Origin: Atriophallophorus winterbourni
Lineage: Eukaryota; Platyhelminthes; Trematoda; Plagiorchiida; Microphallidae
Direction of reading: 5' to 3'
Assembly: GCA_013407085.1 (NCBI GenBank)
Contig: JACCGJ010010537.1
Span: forward strand, 1-64,000
Length of the DNA: 64,000 nucleotides
The notes beneath the pieces were generated by a model. It saw only the letters and a program-made list of their open reading frames with translations. It was not told the DNA's origin and made no database searches. This document shows positions 10,728 through 20,399 of the stretch, one piece after another (positions within the stretch are counted from its first letter, which is position 1; each line of letters opens with the position of its first letter). Both the position numbers and the translations under genes were made by a program.

Positions 10728-11099
10728 TGTAGTGGATATGTGCAAGCTATAGGCCAGCGAGTGTATCTATCAACGCATGTCAAGATATAGCTATAAGTTC
10801 GGGAAACGGGTAAAGGATCAACAATATCCAGATGGATATGCTTGAATCGACCGTCGGGTACAGGGAATGTGCTGAAAGGGGCACGGATATGTCGATGGAT
10901 TTTGCTGCGTTGGCAAGCTACACAGTGTTTGGCCCAATGACGGATTTCACGTTGCATATTTTGCCAAATGAATCGTTCTGTTATGATTTTCACAGTTGAA
11001 CGAATACTCGGATGTGACAATCCGTGAAAGTGATCGAAGATCTTCCGGCGATATGTTTGCGGGACGAAAGGTCCCGGCTTGCCGGTCGATATTGTGGTG
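10728..11099 (-). pseudogene. Integrase of the CsRn1-like element, truncated
   Basis: Zinc-binding region HFHGLSHPSIRSTVKIITER (His-His) and HWAKHCVACQRSKIH (Cys-Cys), then the first catalytic Asp in FKHIHLDIVDPLP and CVDRYTRWPIA. The protein stops there and passes into the last bases of the LTR. The remaining catalytic Asp and Glu and the C-terminal domain are gone. Confidence 0.85.
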
Positions 11100-11484
11100 G
11101 TTCAGGCTACGTGAAATTACAGTATGTATGTAAAAGGTAAAAAGGTAACCAGTCACAATAATTCTTCGATTGAATTGAAAACGATTCTCCCCGGCTTGGC
11201 AATTGATTACACCGGTCCAGACGTCAAAGCATTATCACCGAAGCAACCGCGGTAAATCCAAGAATTAGGTGCGGCTGGAATATGGAGCGGTCTGTTAATA
11301 GCAGGCAAGCAATCTTTCCACAATCCACAGTCAACATTCCAAGCACGCAGTACGGGTATCAAAGAAGATGAGAAGAGCAACTCCGAGCGGACGAAAATTT
11401 ATATTCGTAAAATCCGGGTACAATTCAACAAGTGTACATTGATTGATAAAAACAAAAATGTTTACAGAAAAATGCCATAATATG
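11100..11484. mobile_element. Insertion inside pol between RNase H and integrase
   Basis: About 385 bp with no coding resemblance separate the RNase H end (LLVCDAKIHCDI) from the integrase start (TGKPGPFVPQTY). Its core (about 11205-11400) is shared, same orientation, with 19893-20080 next to another gypsy RNase H fragment. Its other edge (11090-11135) resembles 9609-9655. It behaves as one or two inserted repeats of unknown class. Confidence 0.6.
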
Positions 11485-12425
11485 TCACAGTGGATCTTGG
11501 CGTCGCAAACAAGCAGCGGCAAAAGGGAAAATTTGAGTGACTTATTTGCGACAATTTCGGAAAATTCAGAGTCGTTTTCCTGATGACTGGCCAGTTCTCT
11601 GATATCGAGTACTGAGTTGCTTATCTGTTGGATAGTGCAACGCGATAAGGCATCAGCGACTACGTTGCGGTTACCATCGATATGTCTAATATCTGTAGTG
11701 AACTGCGCGATGAAGTCAAGTTGACGAATTTTTCTTGGAGTGTTTCGGTCTGTCGGAGAACGGAACGCATAAACAATTGGCTTGTGATCAGTGAACACAG
11801 TAATGGTGCGTCCCTCGAATAGGTGACGGAAGTGTTTAATAGCTGGGTAATTGGCGAGAAGTTCGCGTCCAAAAGAGCTATACCTAGTCTGGGCTGTTTG
11901 TAACTTCCGTGAGAAAAAGGACAGTGGTTGTATCTCTTCGCTTACTTCTTGCTGCAGTACGGCTCCGACTGCGACTTGTGATGCGTCGGTTTTCAGGACC
12001 AAATGTACGTTATCGTCGGTTTTTAAGTGACTCAGAGCGGAAGCGTTGCTCAAAAGTTCTTTAACCTCGACGAATGCGGATTCTGCAGCGGTTGTAATCG
12101 TCAACTTTTTGGGATTTCCTTTAAGCATGTCAGTTAGCGGTTGAAGTATTTTAGCGGCGTTGGGGATAAATCGTCCATAGTAGTTAACGACGCCTAGGAA
12201 ACGGCGTAAGCTTTTAATTGATTGTGGCATTGGGTATTCCAAGTATGGACCGTGTCTTTTCGGGCAGTGGGCTTATTCCATTACTGTCAATCCTATGGCC
12301 GAGAAAATCAATGGTCGACTGGCCAAAAACGCATTTGTCGGGATTGATAGTAACGCCGTATTGGGCGAAGCGTTGGAAGACTTCACGGAGGTGTCGTACA
12401 TGCTCCTCGTGTGATGAGCTAGCTA
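11485..12425 (-). pseudogene. RT thumb and RNase H of the CsRn1-like element
   Basis: After the broken YxDD the reading continues as HEEHVRHLREVFQRFAQYG and FLGHRIDSNGI, shifts frame near 12248, then runs through SLRRFLGVVNYYGRFIP to the RNase H: VLKTDASQVAVGAVLQQ (catalytic Asp), SFFSRKLQTAQTRYS, TVFTDHKPIVYAF and NVVADALSR. Ends at about 11490 where foreign sequence interrupts pol before the integrase. Confidence 0.85.
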
Positions 12426-13727
12426 CTAATACGTCGTCATATACACGAAGACGAAATCAAGACCACGAAGAATCTGATCCATGAACCGTTGAAAAGACTG
12501 TGCTGCGTTGCGCAAACCGAAGGGCATGCGAAGGAATTCGAAAAGACCAAATGGCGTAATTACAGCAGTCTTAGCAATATCGTCGGGGGCCATGGGGATC
12601 TGATGGTATGCACGTACGAGATCCAGTTTAGAGAAAACTGATTTTCCGTGAAGGCTAAGTGAGAAATCATGTATGTGCGGAATAGGGTAGCGGTCGGGTT
12701 GGGTAACGCTATTCAACGCACGATAATCTCCGCAAGGTCTCCAATCGCCGTTCTTCTTGGCGACCATATGTAACGGCGATGCCCACGGACTGGTTGACGG
12801 TCTATTTATGCCCAATGCAGCCATATGTTCGAACTCGCATTTTGCTGCTTTAAGTTTCTCTGGTGGCAGCCTTCGAGCTTTGGCAAAAACCGGAGGCCCT
12901 TTAGTAACGATGTGATGTTGAACATCGTGGGTGGGAGTCTCCGAGTATGACGATGCGCGTGTCAAGTTCGGGAATTCACGCAGGATGTCGCTGTATGTGG
13001 CACTGTTCGGCACGAATATGCGAGGACTGGGTGAGATGATGGAACATAGTTTACCGGACACGTTCAATGACGTAGTATTGTCATGTAGCCGTCGGTGTCG
13101 GAGATCGACTACGAGACCGTATTTCGTCAAAAAATCGATACCGATGATAGGTTTCTGAACATCGGCTATCAAGAAAACGAAAGGGAATTCACGTCTAAGT
13201 CCGAGATCAAGTTTCAAAAGTTTCTCACCGTAAGTCAAAATTTTCGATTCGTTAGCCGCCTGCAGTGTGATGCCTGATGGACGTAAGTCACGTTTTTCGC
13301 GGCTACGCGGTATAACGCTAACTTCGGCACCAGTGTCCACGAGAAAGTTAAGTTTATTCGACGCATCATATACATACAGGAGGCGACTAGTGGGTTTGCC
13401 AGGAGCAGCCGTCGCCATTACTGACTGGCAAGCTGGTTTCCCGACTTTGGTGGCTGTGAGTGCGTTAGGGTGTTTACAACCTGGACAGCAGTTACGCGCG
13501 GCGTCTCCGAAACGTCGATGGTAATAGCAAAACCAGCTGGTATTGCGAGAACGAGAGCGACTTCTACTTCTGGAACGATGGCGAAATAATGATCGGGAGT
13601 TTTTAGAACGCTCCATGTTAGAGATTGTGAGCTGTAATGATGAGAGCTCTTTGGTCAACGTTACTATGGAGGTTTCTAGCTTTGATATATAACTCGCGTT
13701 GGCTGCCTGATTAACGTTGGTTCCGCC
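12426..13727 (-). pseudogene. Gag knuckle, protease and N-terminal RT of the CsRn1-like element
   Basis: Continues in the gag frame. In order: an Arg/Ser repeat and the [20 protein letters not shown] knuckle (about 13500-13570), aspartic protease with [13 protein letters not shown] (about 13330), an [12 protein letters not shown] motif (about 13130), then RT motifs [26 protein letters not shown] and [16 protein letters not shown]. The frame breaks exactly at the catalytic YxDD box: FVFVYM is followed by a stop, and DDVLVASS continues in another frame. This single small indel kills the polymerase. Confidence 0.87.
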
Positions 13728-14243
13728 TTAATTTTCGTGAATTTTGTCGGTGAGTTCAGCAAGAGTGTCTAGACCAACTTTATCGACAGATACTGCAAGG
13801 ATAGCTTTAGCACTGGCTGGTAAACAATTCAACCAGAGTTGTTGCAAAATGGAATCATCCAGCTTTGAGTTACCCACGAGAGAACGCATGTGTCGTAGAA
13901 GTTGTGATGGAGTTCTTTCCCCGAGCTCTACCCCGGCGAGCAATTGTTTTAACCTCGCCTCGTCAGAAGCCATAGTGCGTTTAAGAACCACGGCTTTGAG
14001 GGTGTCGTAGGGCGAATTTACTGGCATCGGATCAAGAACGTCTAAAACTTCTTTCGATATATACGACGGCAGCTGAGATTGCACGAAGGAAAACACAGTT
14101 TCTTGTTTAGTAATGCGTCTAGAACGAAACATTCCTTCGAGCTGAATGAACCAAATGTGTGGGTTTGCTGGGTCAAAAGCTGGAGTGTTGCCTCCAATAA
14201 AATTCAAATGAGAATCGGACGTGTCAGTAGGTTCGAAAGACAT
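13728..14243 (-). pseudogene. Gag of the CsRn1-like element, N-terminal part
   Basis: 171 codons from ATG (14243) to a TAA. It has the capsid-like features of this family: PHIWFIQLEGMFRSRRIT near residue 29, VFSFVQSQLP, then LLRHMRSLVGN and LWLNCLPASAKAIL near the end. The frame stays open after the TAA ([18 protein letters not shown]) and runs into the knuckle and protease, so the stop may be a point mutation or a real gag terminator. It forms the particle in which reverse transcription takes place. Confidence 0.82.
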
Positions 14244-14292
14244 TATGGCAAAATTGGAAAAATATATGGGAGTTCTGAGCGAGAAATGGAAA

Positions 14293-14304
14293 GCGGGCTC
14301 ACCA
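14293..14304 (-). other. Primer-binding site of the nested element
   Basis: TGGTGAGCCCGC on the minus strand, four bases inside the LTR. The same site, TGGTGAGCCCGACG, follows the LTR at 18046. CsRn1 is reported to prime from tRNA-Trp; whether this exact sequence pairs with that tRNA in this species is not shown. Confidence 0.7.
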
Positions 14305-14308
14305 ATTA

Positions 14309-14845
14309 TGTAGTGGATATGTGCAAGTTATAACAGTAAATGTTATATTGAATGCAGGACGAACTCACGGAAAGTGACGGTTTAGTGTCCGGTGCAATTA
14401 TCTACACACATACAAATTGCTTCAACTTCAAAACTCCTGTGTCACGGACGAATAATTCGTAAAGCTTAAAGATCCGGTGACACGTTAATCTTGCCGTTAA
14501 CCGTCTCGATTCCCGAACAACCAGCTGTGCAGCACCACGAACAGAACCAGGAGACGCGCAAACCAAAGTATATTGTTAATTAATGATTATTTACAGAATG
14601 CGATACAGAGGATGAGTAACGACAACTCATTTAACGAGACAGAAGATCAATAATCTATGAGTGAATAGGACAAGAAGAAATCGATAGATCGATATGGCAG
14701 TATCGATTATCGGAACAAAACGATAACTTCTAAGTTAATGAGTGAAAATGATACCAAGATAAGAATGTACAAATTGTTGATTAAAGCAAGCATCGAGGAA
14801 AACGAAAATACAATTGGAAAGAAAGTGAAATTACAGGTTGCTACA
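14309..14845 (-). repeat. 5' LTR (family LTR2) of the nested CsRn1-like element
   Basis: 537 bp, TGTAGCAACC... to ...CCACTACA on the minus strand, so bounded by TG and CA. It sits right before the primer-binding site. A diverged copy in the opposite orientation lies at 18231-18599. Confidence 0.85.
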
Positions 14846-15003
14846 GTCCCCAAGAATGTTGGAGAAAGGCACAGAAGATGAAAAGTTTATCTCGGTAGCC
14901 AAAAGGGTGCACGAAGGTACATGGTAGCAATCACGGAACACGAATCAACGGAAAGTGTGTTATCAAGGTTAATTGTTATGTACAGTAAAACAATGTTGTT
15001 ACA
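14846..15003 (-). repeat. Right part of the split LTR1
   Basis: Continues the LTR begun at 10698-10727. Over GTCCCCAAGAATG to CAATGTTGTTACA it is nearly identical to 15948-16106 and 18072-18230. Confidence 0.85.
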
Positions 15004-15921
15004 CAGCCCCCTTCCAAGAAGCCTTATCAGAGGAGACTTCTGAACATGAATTGACAATTGAACTGGCCAAGCGGTGTCAGGTCATTCAAAGCGGGAACAT
15101 AATCTCTCAGCAACCAGTAACTTCGAAGTCAGCCAAGGCACTTGATCTGCGTGGGTCGATTTTCGGTGGTGACCAGGGTAGGATACACGAAAACCAATAA
15201 GTACTAAGCCAAGTCACGTCTCACATGGAGTGAACGTGCCGCCGGAGCCGAATCACATGGGGTGATCGTGTTGCTAGCGGGAATCGCCCGTCTGGCATGG
15301 TCTTAGTATGAACCCAGTAGGAGCAGATGTAGGCACATCCGTAGGCTCGACAACGAAGAACCAGAAGTTTCGAAAACATAGTCCGTGCTCAGAAGTTCCT
15401 GCACCCCAGGGTCGATGGCGAACGGCCTCGCCTGGAGAAAGCTGAGTGGCGTGTAGTCGGGCTGGTAGGGACCTTGTCTGATAAGTTTCGTGTTGAGCGG
15501 CGTGTGCTCATTGTCGGGGCTACCGGGAGGATGGCGACAGGCGTCGTTGATAAATAAATAAATTTTATTCTTGGAAATCCAAGGCATGTTATACATGATC
15601 AATAATTTCCAAAAGCATTTCACAATCAGATTATTGGATGTACATTTACAAAAACAATTTGATCCGGGGGTGGCGCGTGCCAGGTTTTCCACAGCGGAAG
15701 GTACATGCTTACCAAGGGGATACACGAAGGATGAGTGTATTCCAGGTAACCAGATAGGATGGCGACAAGCATCGGTGATCCGGGGGTGGCGCGTGCCACG
15801 TTTGCCAAAGCTGGAGGTGCATGTGTACCTGAGACGTGAGAAGAAAAAGCTCTCTGGCGCATGGGTTTATGGCCACGACCGAGTTATAGTGAAGAGGTAC
15901 AAAAGGCATGCACGGGATATA
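15004..15921 (-). repeat. Internal block A of the LTR1 array
   Basis: Begins (3' side on the minus strand) with a polypurine tract and matches 16107-16915 closely, including shared strings such as GTACTAAGCCAAGTCACGTC. Frames on both strands are open in places but show no known domain. It has one 113-bp insertion (15548-15660) that block B lacks, and ends abruptly at the next LTR without a primer-binding site. Confidence 0.7.
15548..15660 (-). mobile_element. Short insertion, 3' end of a LINE or SINE with (ATTT)n-type tail
   Basis: Present in block A, absent at the matching point of block B (near 16648). The minus strand reads toward CCAAGAATAAAATTTATTT and an ATTT-rich tail. A second copy on the plus strand occupies 17111-17243. 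The identity of the parent element is unknown. Confidence 0.65.
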
Positions 15922-16106
15922 TGTAGTCGACTGACCACTATAATAATGTCCCCAAGAATGTTGGAGAAAAGGCACAGGAGATGAAAGGCTTATCGCGGTA
16001 GCCAAAAGGGTGCACGAAGGTACATGGTAGCAATCACGGAACACGAATCAACGGAAAGTGTGTTATCAAGGTTAATTGTTATGTACAGTAAAATAATGTT
16101 GTTACA
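15922..16106 (-). repeat. LTR1, middle copy
   Basis: 185 bp from TGTAGTCG to GTTGTTACA. A minus-strand polypurine tract lies immediately beyond 16106, so this is the 3' LTR of the element whose 5' LTR is at 18046-18230. Confidence 0.85.
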
Positions 16107-17110
16107 CAGCCCTCTTCCAAGAAGCCTTATCACAGGAGAATTCTGAACATGAATTGACAATTGAACTGGCCAAGCGGTGTCAGGTCATTCAAAGCGGGAA
16201 CATAATCTCTCAGCAACCAGTAACTTCGAAGTCAGCCAAGGCACTTGATCTGCGTGGGTCGATTTTCGGTGGTGACCAGGGTAGGATACACGAAAACCAA
16301 TAAGTACTAAGCCAAGTCACGTCTCACATGGAGTGAACGTGCTGCCGGAGCCGAATCACATGGGGTGAACGTGCTGCTAGCGGGAATCGCCCGTCTGGCA
16401 CGGTCTTAGTATGAACCCAGTAGGAGCAAATGTAGACACATCCGTAGGCTTGACAACGAAGAACCAGAAGTTTCGAAAACATAGTCCGTGCTCAGAAGTT
16501 CCTGCACCCCAGGGTCGATGGCGAACGGCCTCGCCTGGAGAAAGCTGAGTGGCGTGTAGTCGGGCTGGTAGGGACCTTGTCTGATAAGTTTCGTGTTGGG
16601 CGGCGTGTGCTGATGGTAGGGGCTACGAGGTAGGATGGCGACAAGCGTCGGTGATCCGAGGGTGGAGCGTGCTACGGTTTCCACAGCGGGAGGTACATGC
16701 GTACCGAGGGGATACACGAAGGATGCGTGTATTCCAGGTAACCGGATAGGATGGCAACAAGCATCGGTGATCCGGGGGTGGCGCGTGCCACGTTTGCCAA
16801 AGCTGGAGGTGCATGTGTACCTGAGAAGTGAGAAAAAAAAGCTCTCTGGTGCATGCGTTTATGGTCACGACCGAGTTATAGTGAAGAGGTACAAAAGGCA
16901 TGCACGAGATATACCAAGCGATAATAACGTGTTAAATACCCGCTGCATAATTGGCAAAACATTCTTGACCGAAAACATTCTAGACTTTTCCTTACAATAG
17001 CTGTGTTTTCGTAATATATCAGATCACGTACCGATTACCTGGAAACAACTTTAAAAACCGTTACCTTTATATTTATTGAACGTTAAATTCCGCTGAAACA
17101 AATGACCTTG

Positions 17111-17243
17111 AACAAATTGTTTTTGCAAATGTACATCCTATAATCTGATTGCACAAAGCTTTTGGAAATTATTGATCATGTTTAACATGCCTTGGACTTC
17201 CAAGAATAAAATTTATTTATATATTTATTTATTTATTTATTTA
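17111..17243 (+). mobile_element. Second copy of the ATTT-tailed LINE/SINE 3' end
   Basis: Inverted relative to the copy at 15548-15660. Shares TTTTGGAAATTATTGATCAT and CCAAGAATAAAATTTATTT, then a run of TATTTATTTATT. AATAAA just before the tail looks like a poly(A) signal. Confidence 0.65.
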
Positions 17244-17462
17244 AAATGTGCCGTTTCGGACTCTACTCACTGTGGAGATGGTGGATTGCGGGTAAATACT
17301 TGATGTACACGTAGTTATTATCAAATATGGTGGGGTGCCATAAAAGTGTCATGCTGCACGTACCCACTGGCTTTCGGTCATACTACTTTTCCCGTAATAA
17401 ACGTAACGCAAGCACGAATGCCAGGATGGGAAATATTGCGTATTGTGTGACTAATGCGCCGT

Positions 17463-17729
17463 CTAAAAGCAGACAGGGTAATTAGTCGGAAAGCGCTTTG
17501 CGATAAGGCGCAAAGGATATCGCCCAAGCCATCGGGCAAGGGGAAATGTGATGAAATAATAGGCGTCCCAGAGCTGTGCGATGCCACCATCAGTAGCTTG
17601 CACTGCAGCGATTTCGTTGAGGTCGAGGGAAAGTGGCCAGTCTATCACACACGTTGTAGAGATAGGAATTGTGGCACCTAAGATATATCGTATGTCAGTC
17701 GTAAAATGACTGACAAAATCCTGGTGCAT
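17463..17729 (-). pseudogene. Gypsy pol scrap (end of RNase H)
   Basis: FVSHFTTDIRYILGATIPIS resembles FIAQFTTDIRHIDGNRNVVA of the element at 11690, so it is the end of an RNase H. The following IDWPLSLDLNEIAA is the usual linker of CsRn1-type pol. Only about 60 residues survive. Confidence 0.7.
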
Positions 17730-18030
17730 AGTCTCTCTAGGAGAGTACCTACCCGACGATCCGTTGATTGATGTACGAGGGGCTTACAAGCAGTAAACAA
17801 AAGTAAACTGTCTGCTCTGTAGATTGTGTTCTAACCCGACTTGTGAATTGATCAACAAGTGTAGTTATGTGATTCTTATGACGTTTTGATGTAAAACGTG
17901 TCAAAGGAGGTAAACAATTATCCTGAAATAACGCCGATGTAAATCGGGAAAAGACGTACCGGAAAAATCTCGAATTGTGCGTGGATATTGGGCTTACCGA
18001 TTGTAGTACACGAAGGATTCGTGCATCACG

Positions 18031-18045
18031 TCGGGCTCACCAATT
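18031..18045 (-). other. Primer-binding site of the LTR1 element
   Basis: AATTGGTGAGCCCGACG-like sequence on the minus strand immediately after the LTR end CCACTACA at 18046. It marks the direction of the element and makes 18046-18230 its 5' LTR. Confidence 0.75.
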
Positions 18046-18230
18046 TGTAGTGGACTGACCACTACAATAAAGTCCCCAAGAATGTTGGAGAAAAGGCACA
18101 GGAGATGAAAGGTTTATCGCGGTAGCCAAAAGGGTGCACGAAGGTACATGGTAGCAATCACGGAACACGAATCAACGGAAAGTGTGTTATCAAGGTCAAT
18201 TGTTATGTACAGTAAAACAATGTTGTTACA
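18046..18230 (-). repeat. LTR1, 5' copy
   Basis: 185 bp. The 21 bases at its 18046 end are themselves palindromic (TGTAGTGG, five bases, CCACTACA), so the LTR carries a terminal hairpin next to the primer-binding site. Confidence 0.85.
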
Positions 18231-18599
18231 AATCTCATCACTCAAATATTATTGCTCTTCTGTTCGTTAAATGAGTTGTTGTTACTCATCTTTGGTATCA
18301 CATTCTGAAAATACACATTAATAAAAATATACTTTGATCCGCGCGTTTCCTGGTTCCGCTATTGTTCGTGGTGCTGCACCACTGGTCGTTCGTGAATCGG
18401 ACAAGATTGGCGTGTCACCGCATTTTCTAGCTTTACGAATTATTCGTCATTGATTGACGTGACACAGGAGATTTGAAGTTAAATGAATTTGTATGTCTGG
18501 ATAATTGCACCGGAAACTAAATCTTCACTTTCTGTGAGTTCGTCCCTTCGTCCTGCATTCATTGTAACATTTCTTGTTATACCTTCGACTTATCCACTA
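18231..18599 (+). repeat. Diverged solo LTR of family LTR2, inverted
   Basis: Reads like the reverse complement of 14309-14690: shared blocks include AGTTGTTGTTACTCATC, TTCGTGGTGCTGCAC, TTTACGAATTATTCGTC and ATAATTGCACCGG, ending TTATCCACTAA where LTR2 has ATCCACTACA. No internal domain follows on that strand. Confidence 0.7.
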
Positions 18600-19466
18600 A
18601 GATTTATCGACGTTTAAAATTTTAGATTTTTGAATGTTGAATAGTACGCAGTTTCGTAACGACCCAGAATGAAGTGCTTCGCGATCTTTTTGTATAATTT
18701 GGCAATCTTCTATGGTGCGTACGCTAGTCCAGACTTTGATGTCATCCGCAAATAAAATGATTTTGCTGCGTACTATTTCAGGTATATCGTTCTCGTACAT
18801 CAGTAAGTGTATTGACCCCAAGACTAAGCCTCGAGGTACGCCACTTGTAATTTCTACAGTGCTTGAAGGGGCCTATCAGCTCTAACCCTGATAACTCGAC
18901 CAGTCAAGTAATCCCGTATCCAGGCCAATAATCTGCAGCAGCAATAATCGGCAGCTACGAATCGTTTGACAACTTTAGAGACCACTGGCACCAAACTGAC
19001 TGGGCTGTATTTAGACACATCCATCGGTTCCAGCCTTTGTATATCGGAGTGATTAATCCAATTTGTCAGTCAGTAGCAACCTTGTTACAACGCATTGACA
19101 TGTAGAAAAGGTCAGAGAGTGGTGAGAATAGATAATGGGCAGATTTTTCTAGGACGAACGGTGTTGTTTAATCAAAACCTAGGTATTTTTTTATTTATAA
19201 TGAGTAGCTTTACCAGGACACTCTCATGTTTCACAGCGATTTGGTCTATTGTGTTAATTTGTGATCTGAATGCAGGCAGAGCATAACATAACAGCTCGTT
19301 AGGATAAAGCACACTACGGTACCATTGCGCGAGTTCGTTGGCGGATTAGAGAGCAGTGGATGTAGTTCCAGTCGTAGTAATTAAAGCCAAAACACCTGGC
19401 TTTACTCTGGCGTTTCTGTTCACGATCTGGGAGATGAGCTTCGGGTTACATTCAATTTTATCCATC
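18600..19466 (-). pseudogene. Jockey/CR1-like LINE reverse transcriptase fragment
   Basis: Minus-strand reading has the pre-RT region (MDKIECNPKLISQIVNRN, VKPGVLALITTTGT, SANELAQWYRSVLYP), then DVSKYSPVSLVPVVSKVVKR, LAWIRDYLTGRVIRVRADRP, EITSGVPRGLVLGSIHLLMY and the catalytic IILFADDIKVWTSV near 18735. At least three frameshifts or stops. It ends at about 18600 next to the solo LTR and starts at the border with a gypsy RNase H, into which it probably inserted. Confidence 0.85.
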
Positions 19467-19892
19467 AGATTGATTTACCAGTAGACATTTCACAAACCAG
19501 ATGAGAATTGGAATTAGGTATTGGAATACGGCGGATGTTACCCCGTTTTTAATATTGTATCGATTTATTACAGGGTCGTTTTGCCGCGAACGTGCTGAAT
19601 GTTTCAAGTTGATTCCAGACAGGTCAATGACACTTATATGAATCAGAGAGAAAGTATCCGCGACTCTGTTGGATGAGCCGGAAAGATATCGAATATCGCT
19701 CGCGAATTGGGAAATATAATCTAACTGCTGGATCTCGTGGGTGTAAACGAAATGATGTCGCAGCGAGTGCAAATGTCAACGGTTTGTGGCCAATGTAAAC
19801 CGTGAAGTTACAACCTTTCAGTAGATGCCGGAAATGACGAGTGGAATAGTATACGGCAAGCAGGATCAGCAATTAACAGTTTCCGTCTTGAC
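19458..19892 (-). pseudogene. CsRn1-like gypsy RNase H fragment
   Basis: Pieces in two frames: STRHFRHLLKGCNFTVYIGH with KPLTFALAATS (19780-19870), then REIQQLDYISQFASDIRYLS-like sequence and NRVADTFSLIH (19600-19730). The order matches the RNase H at 11650-11900. Cut on the left by the LINE and on the right by the repeat at 19893. Confidence 0.75.
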
Positions 19893-20110
19893 GTCAAAGT
19901 ATTATCACAGATACAGCTGCGGAGATCCGAGAAAAAAGCGCGACTCAAATATGGATCAGTTTTTTAGAACATGCAAACGATATTCACACAACTCGTAGTA
20001 AGAATTCCAAGCACGCAGTATGGATATCAAATTAGATGAGAAGAGAAACTCGGAGCTGCACGAAAGTTTTATTCACAAACACTGCATGCAGAAAAAAACC
20101 TACAGTTATA
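19893..20110 (+). repeat. Dispersed repeat shared with the insertion at 11205-11400
   Basis: Shares CGTCAAAG(T/C)ATTATCAC, ATTCCAAGCACGCAGTA and GATGAGAAGAG in order with 11220-11390. In both places it abuts a gypsy RNase H on the same side. Class unknown; it may be a diverged LTR. Confidence 0.6.
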
Positions 20111-20399
20111 AAGACAAACAAAATGCGTACAGTATACACCATAAAAATACTTTAGTTCTTTCACGTCCAATTAATTATTGTTGTAAGCGCATGAGAATCC
20201 AATATACAACAAACGCTTCACGATGAGTCTGAGCATAATTTTGTTTCGCTTCACCGATTTGACGTGAAATACACAATACGCGATATCCATTTCGCTCTAA
20301 AACAGCAGTAATTTTATAAAACCAAAAATCTGTTATTAGAAATAATGTATATTTGGTATTAATGTCTTAAGTACATAATGAATTGCAGAATAGATAGCT

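Larger units (their letters stand above)
10728..14845 (-). mobile_element. CsRn1-like Ty3/gypsy LTR retrotransposon, nested, 3' LTR almost lost
   Basis: A 4118-bp element with its 5' LTR at 14309-14845, a primer-binding site, gag and pol on the minus strand. It ends at 10728 with only the last ~20 bp of the 3' LTR (TTGCACATATCCACTACA on the minus strand), fused directly into the integrase gene. Both borders are flanked by GTCC (10724-10727 and 14846-14849). Removing the element and one GTCC restores an intact LTR1 sequence, proving insertion there. Gag has the Cys-Tyr-Tyr-His...Cys-Cys knuckle typical of CsRn1. Stops and frameshifts make it inactive. Confidence 0.9.
16107..18045 (-). repeat. 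Internal block B of the LTR1 element
   Basis: About 810 bp homologous to block A, then about 1.1 kb unique to this block. Within it a 118-bp period is visible (AGGATGGCGACAAGC near 16629 and AGGATGGCAACAAGC near 16747). Contains a plus-strand LINE/SINE tail (17111-17243) and a pol scrap (17463-17729). No intact gene, so this is an internally deleted or non-autonomous element. Confidence 0.7.
10698..18230 (-). mobile_element. Tandem array of an LTR1-family gypsy element: LTR-int-LTR-int-LTR
   Basis: Three copies of a 185-bp LTR (10698-10727 + 14846-15003, 15922-16106, 18046-18230) separate two internal blocks (15004-15921 and 16107-18045). On the minus strand the outermost right LTR is followed by a primer-binding site, and the inner ends carry purine runs GGAAGAGGGCTG or GGAAGGGGGCTG just before TGTAACAAC. 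The coordinates also span the nested element 10728-14845. The array fits unequal recombination between LTRs. Only a scrap of pol remains. Confidence 0.75.

Noticed and set aside
15303..16904. Repeated open frames on both strands (about 80-140 codons) in the LTR1 array
   Set aside because: They are duplicates of each other because the DNA is duplicated; no domain is recognisable and frames break at the same unit borders.
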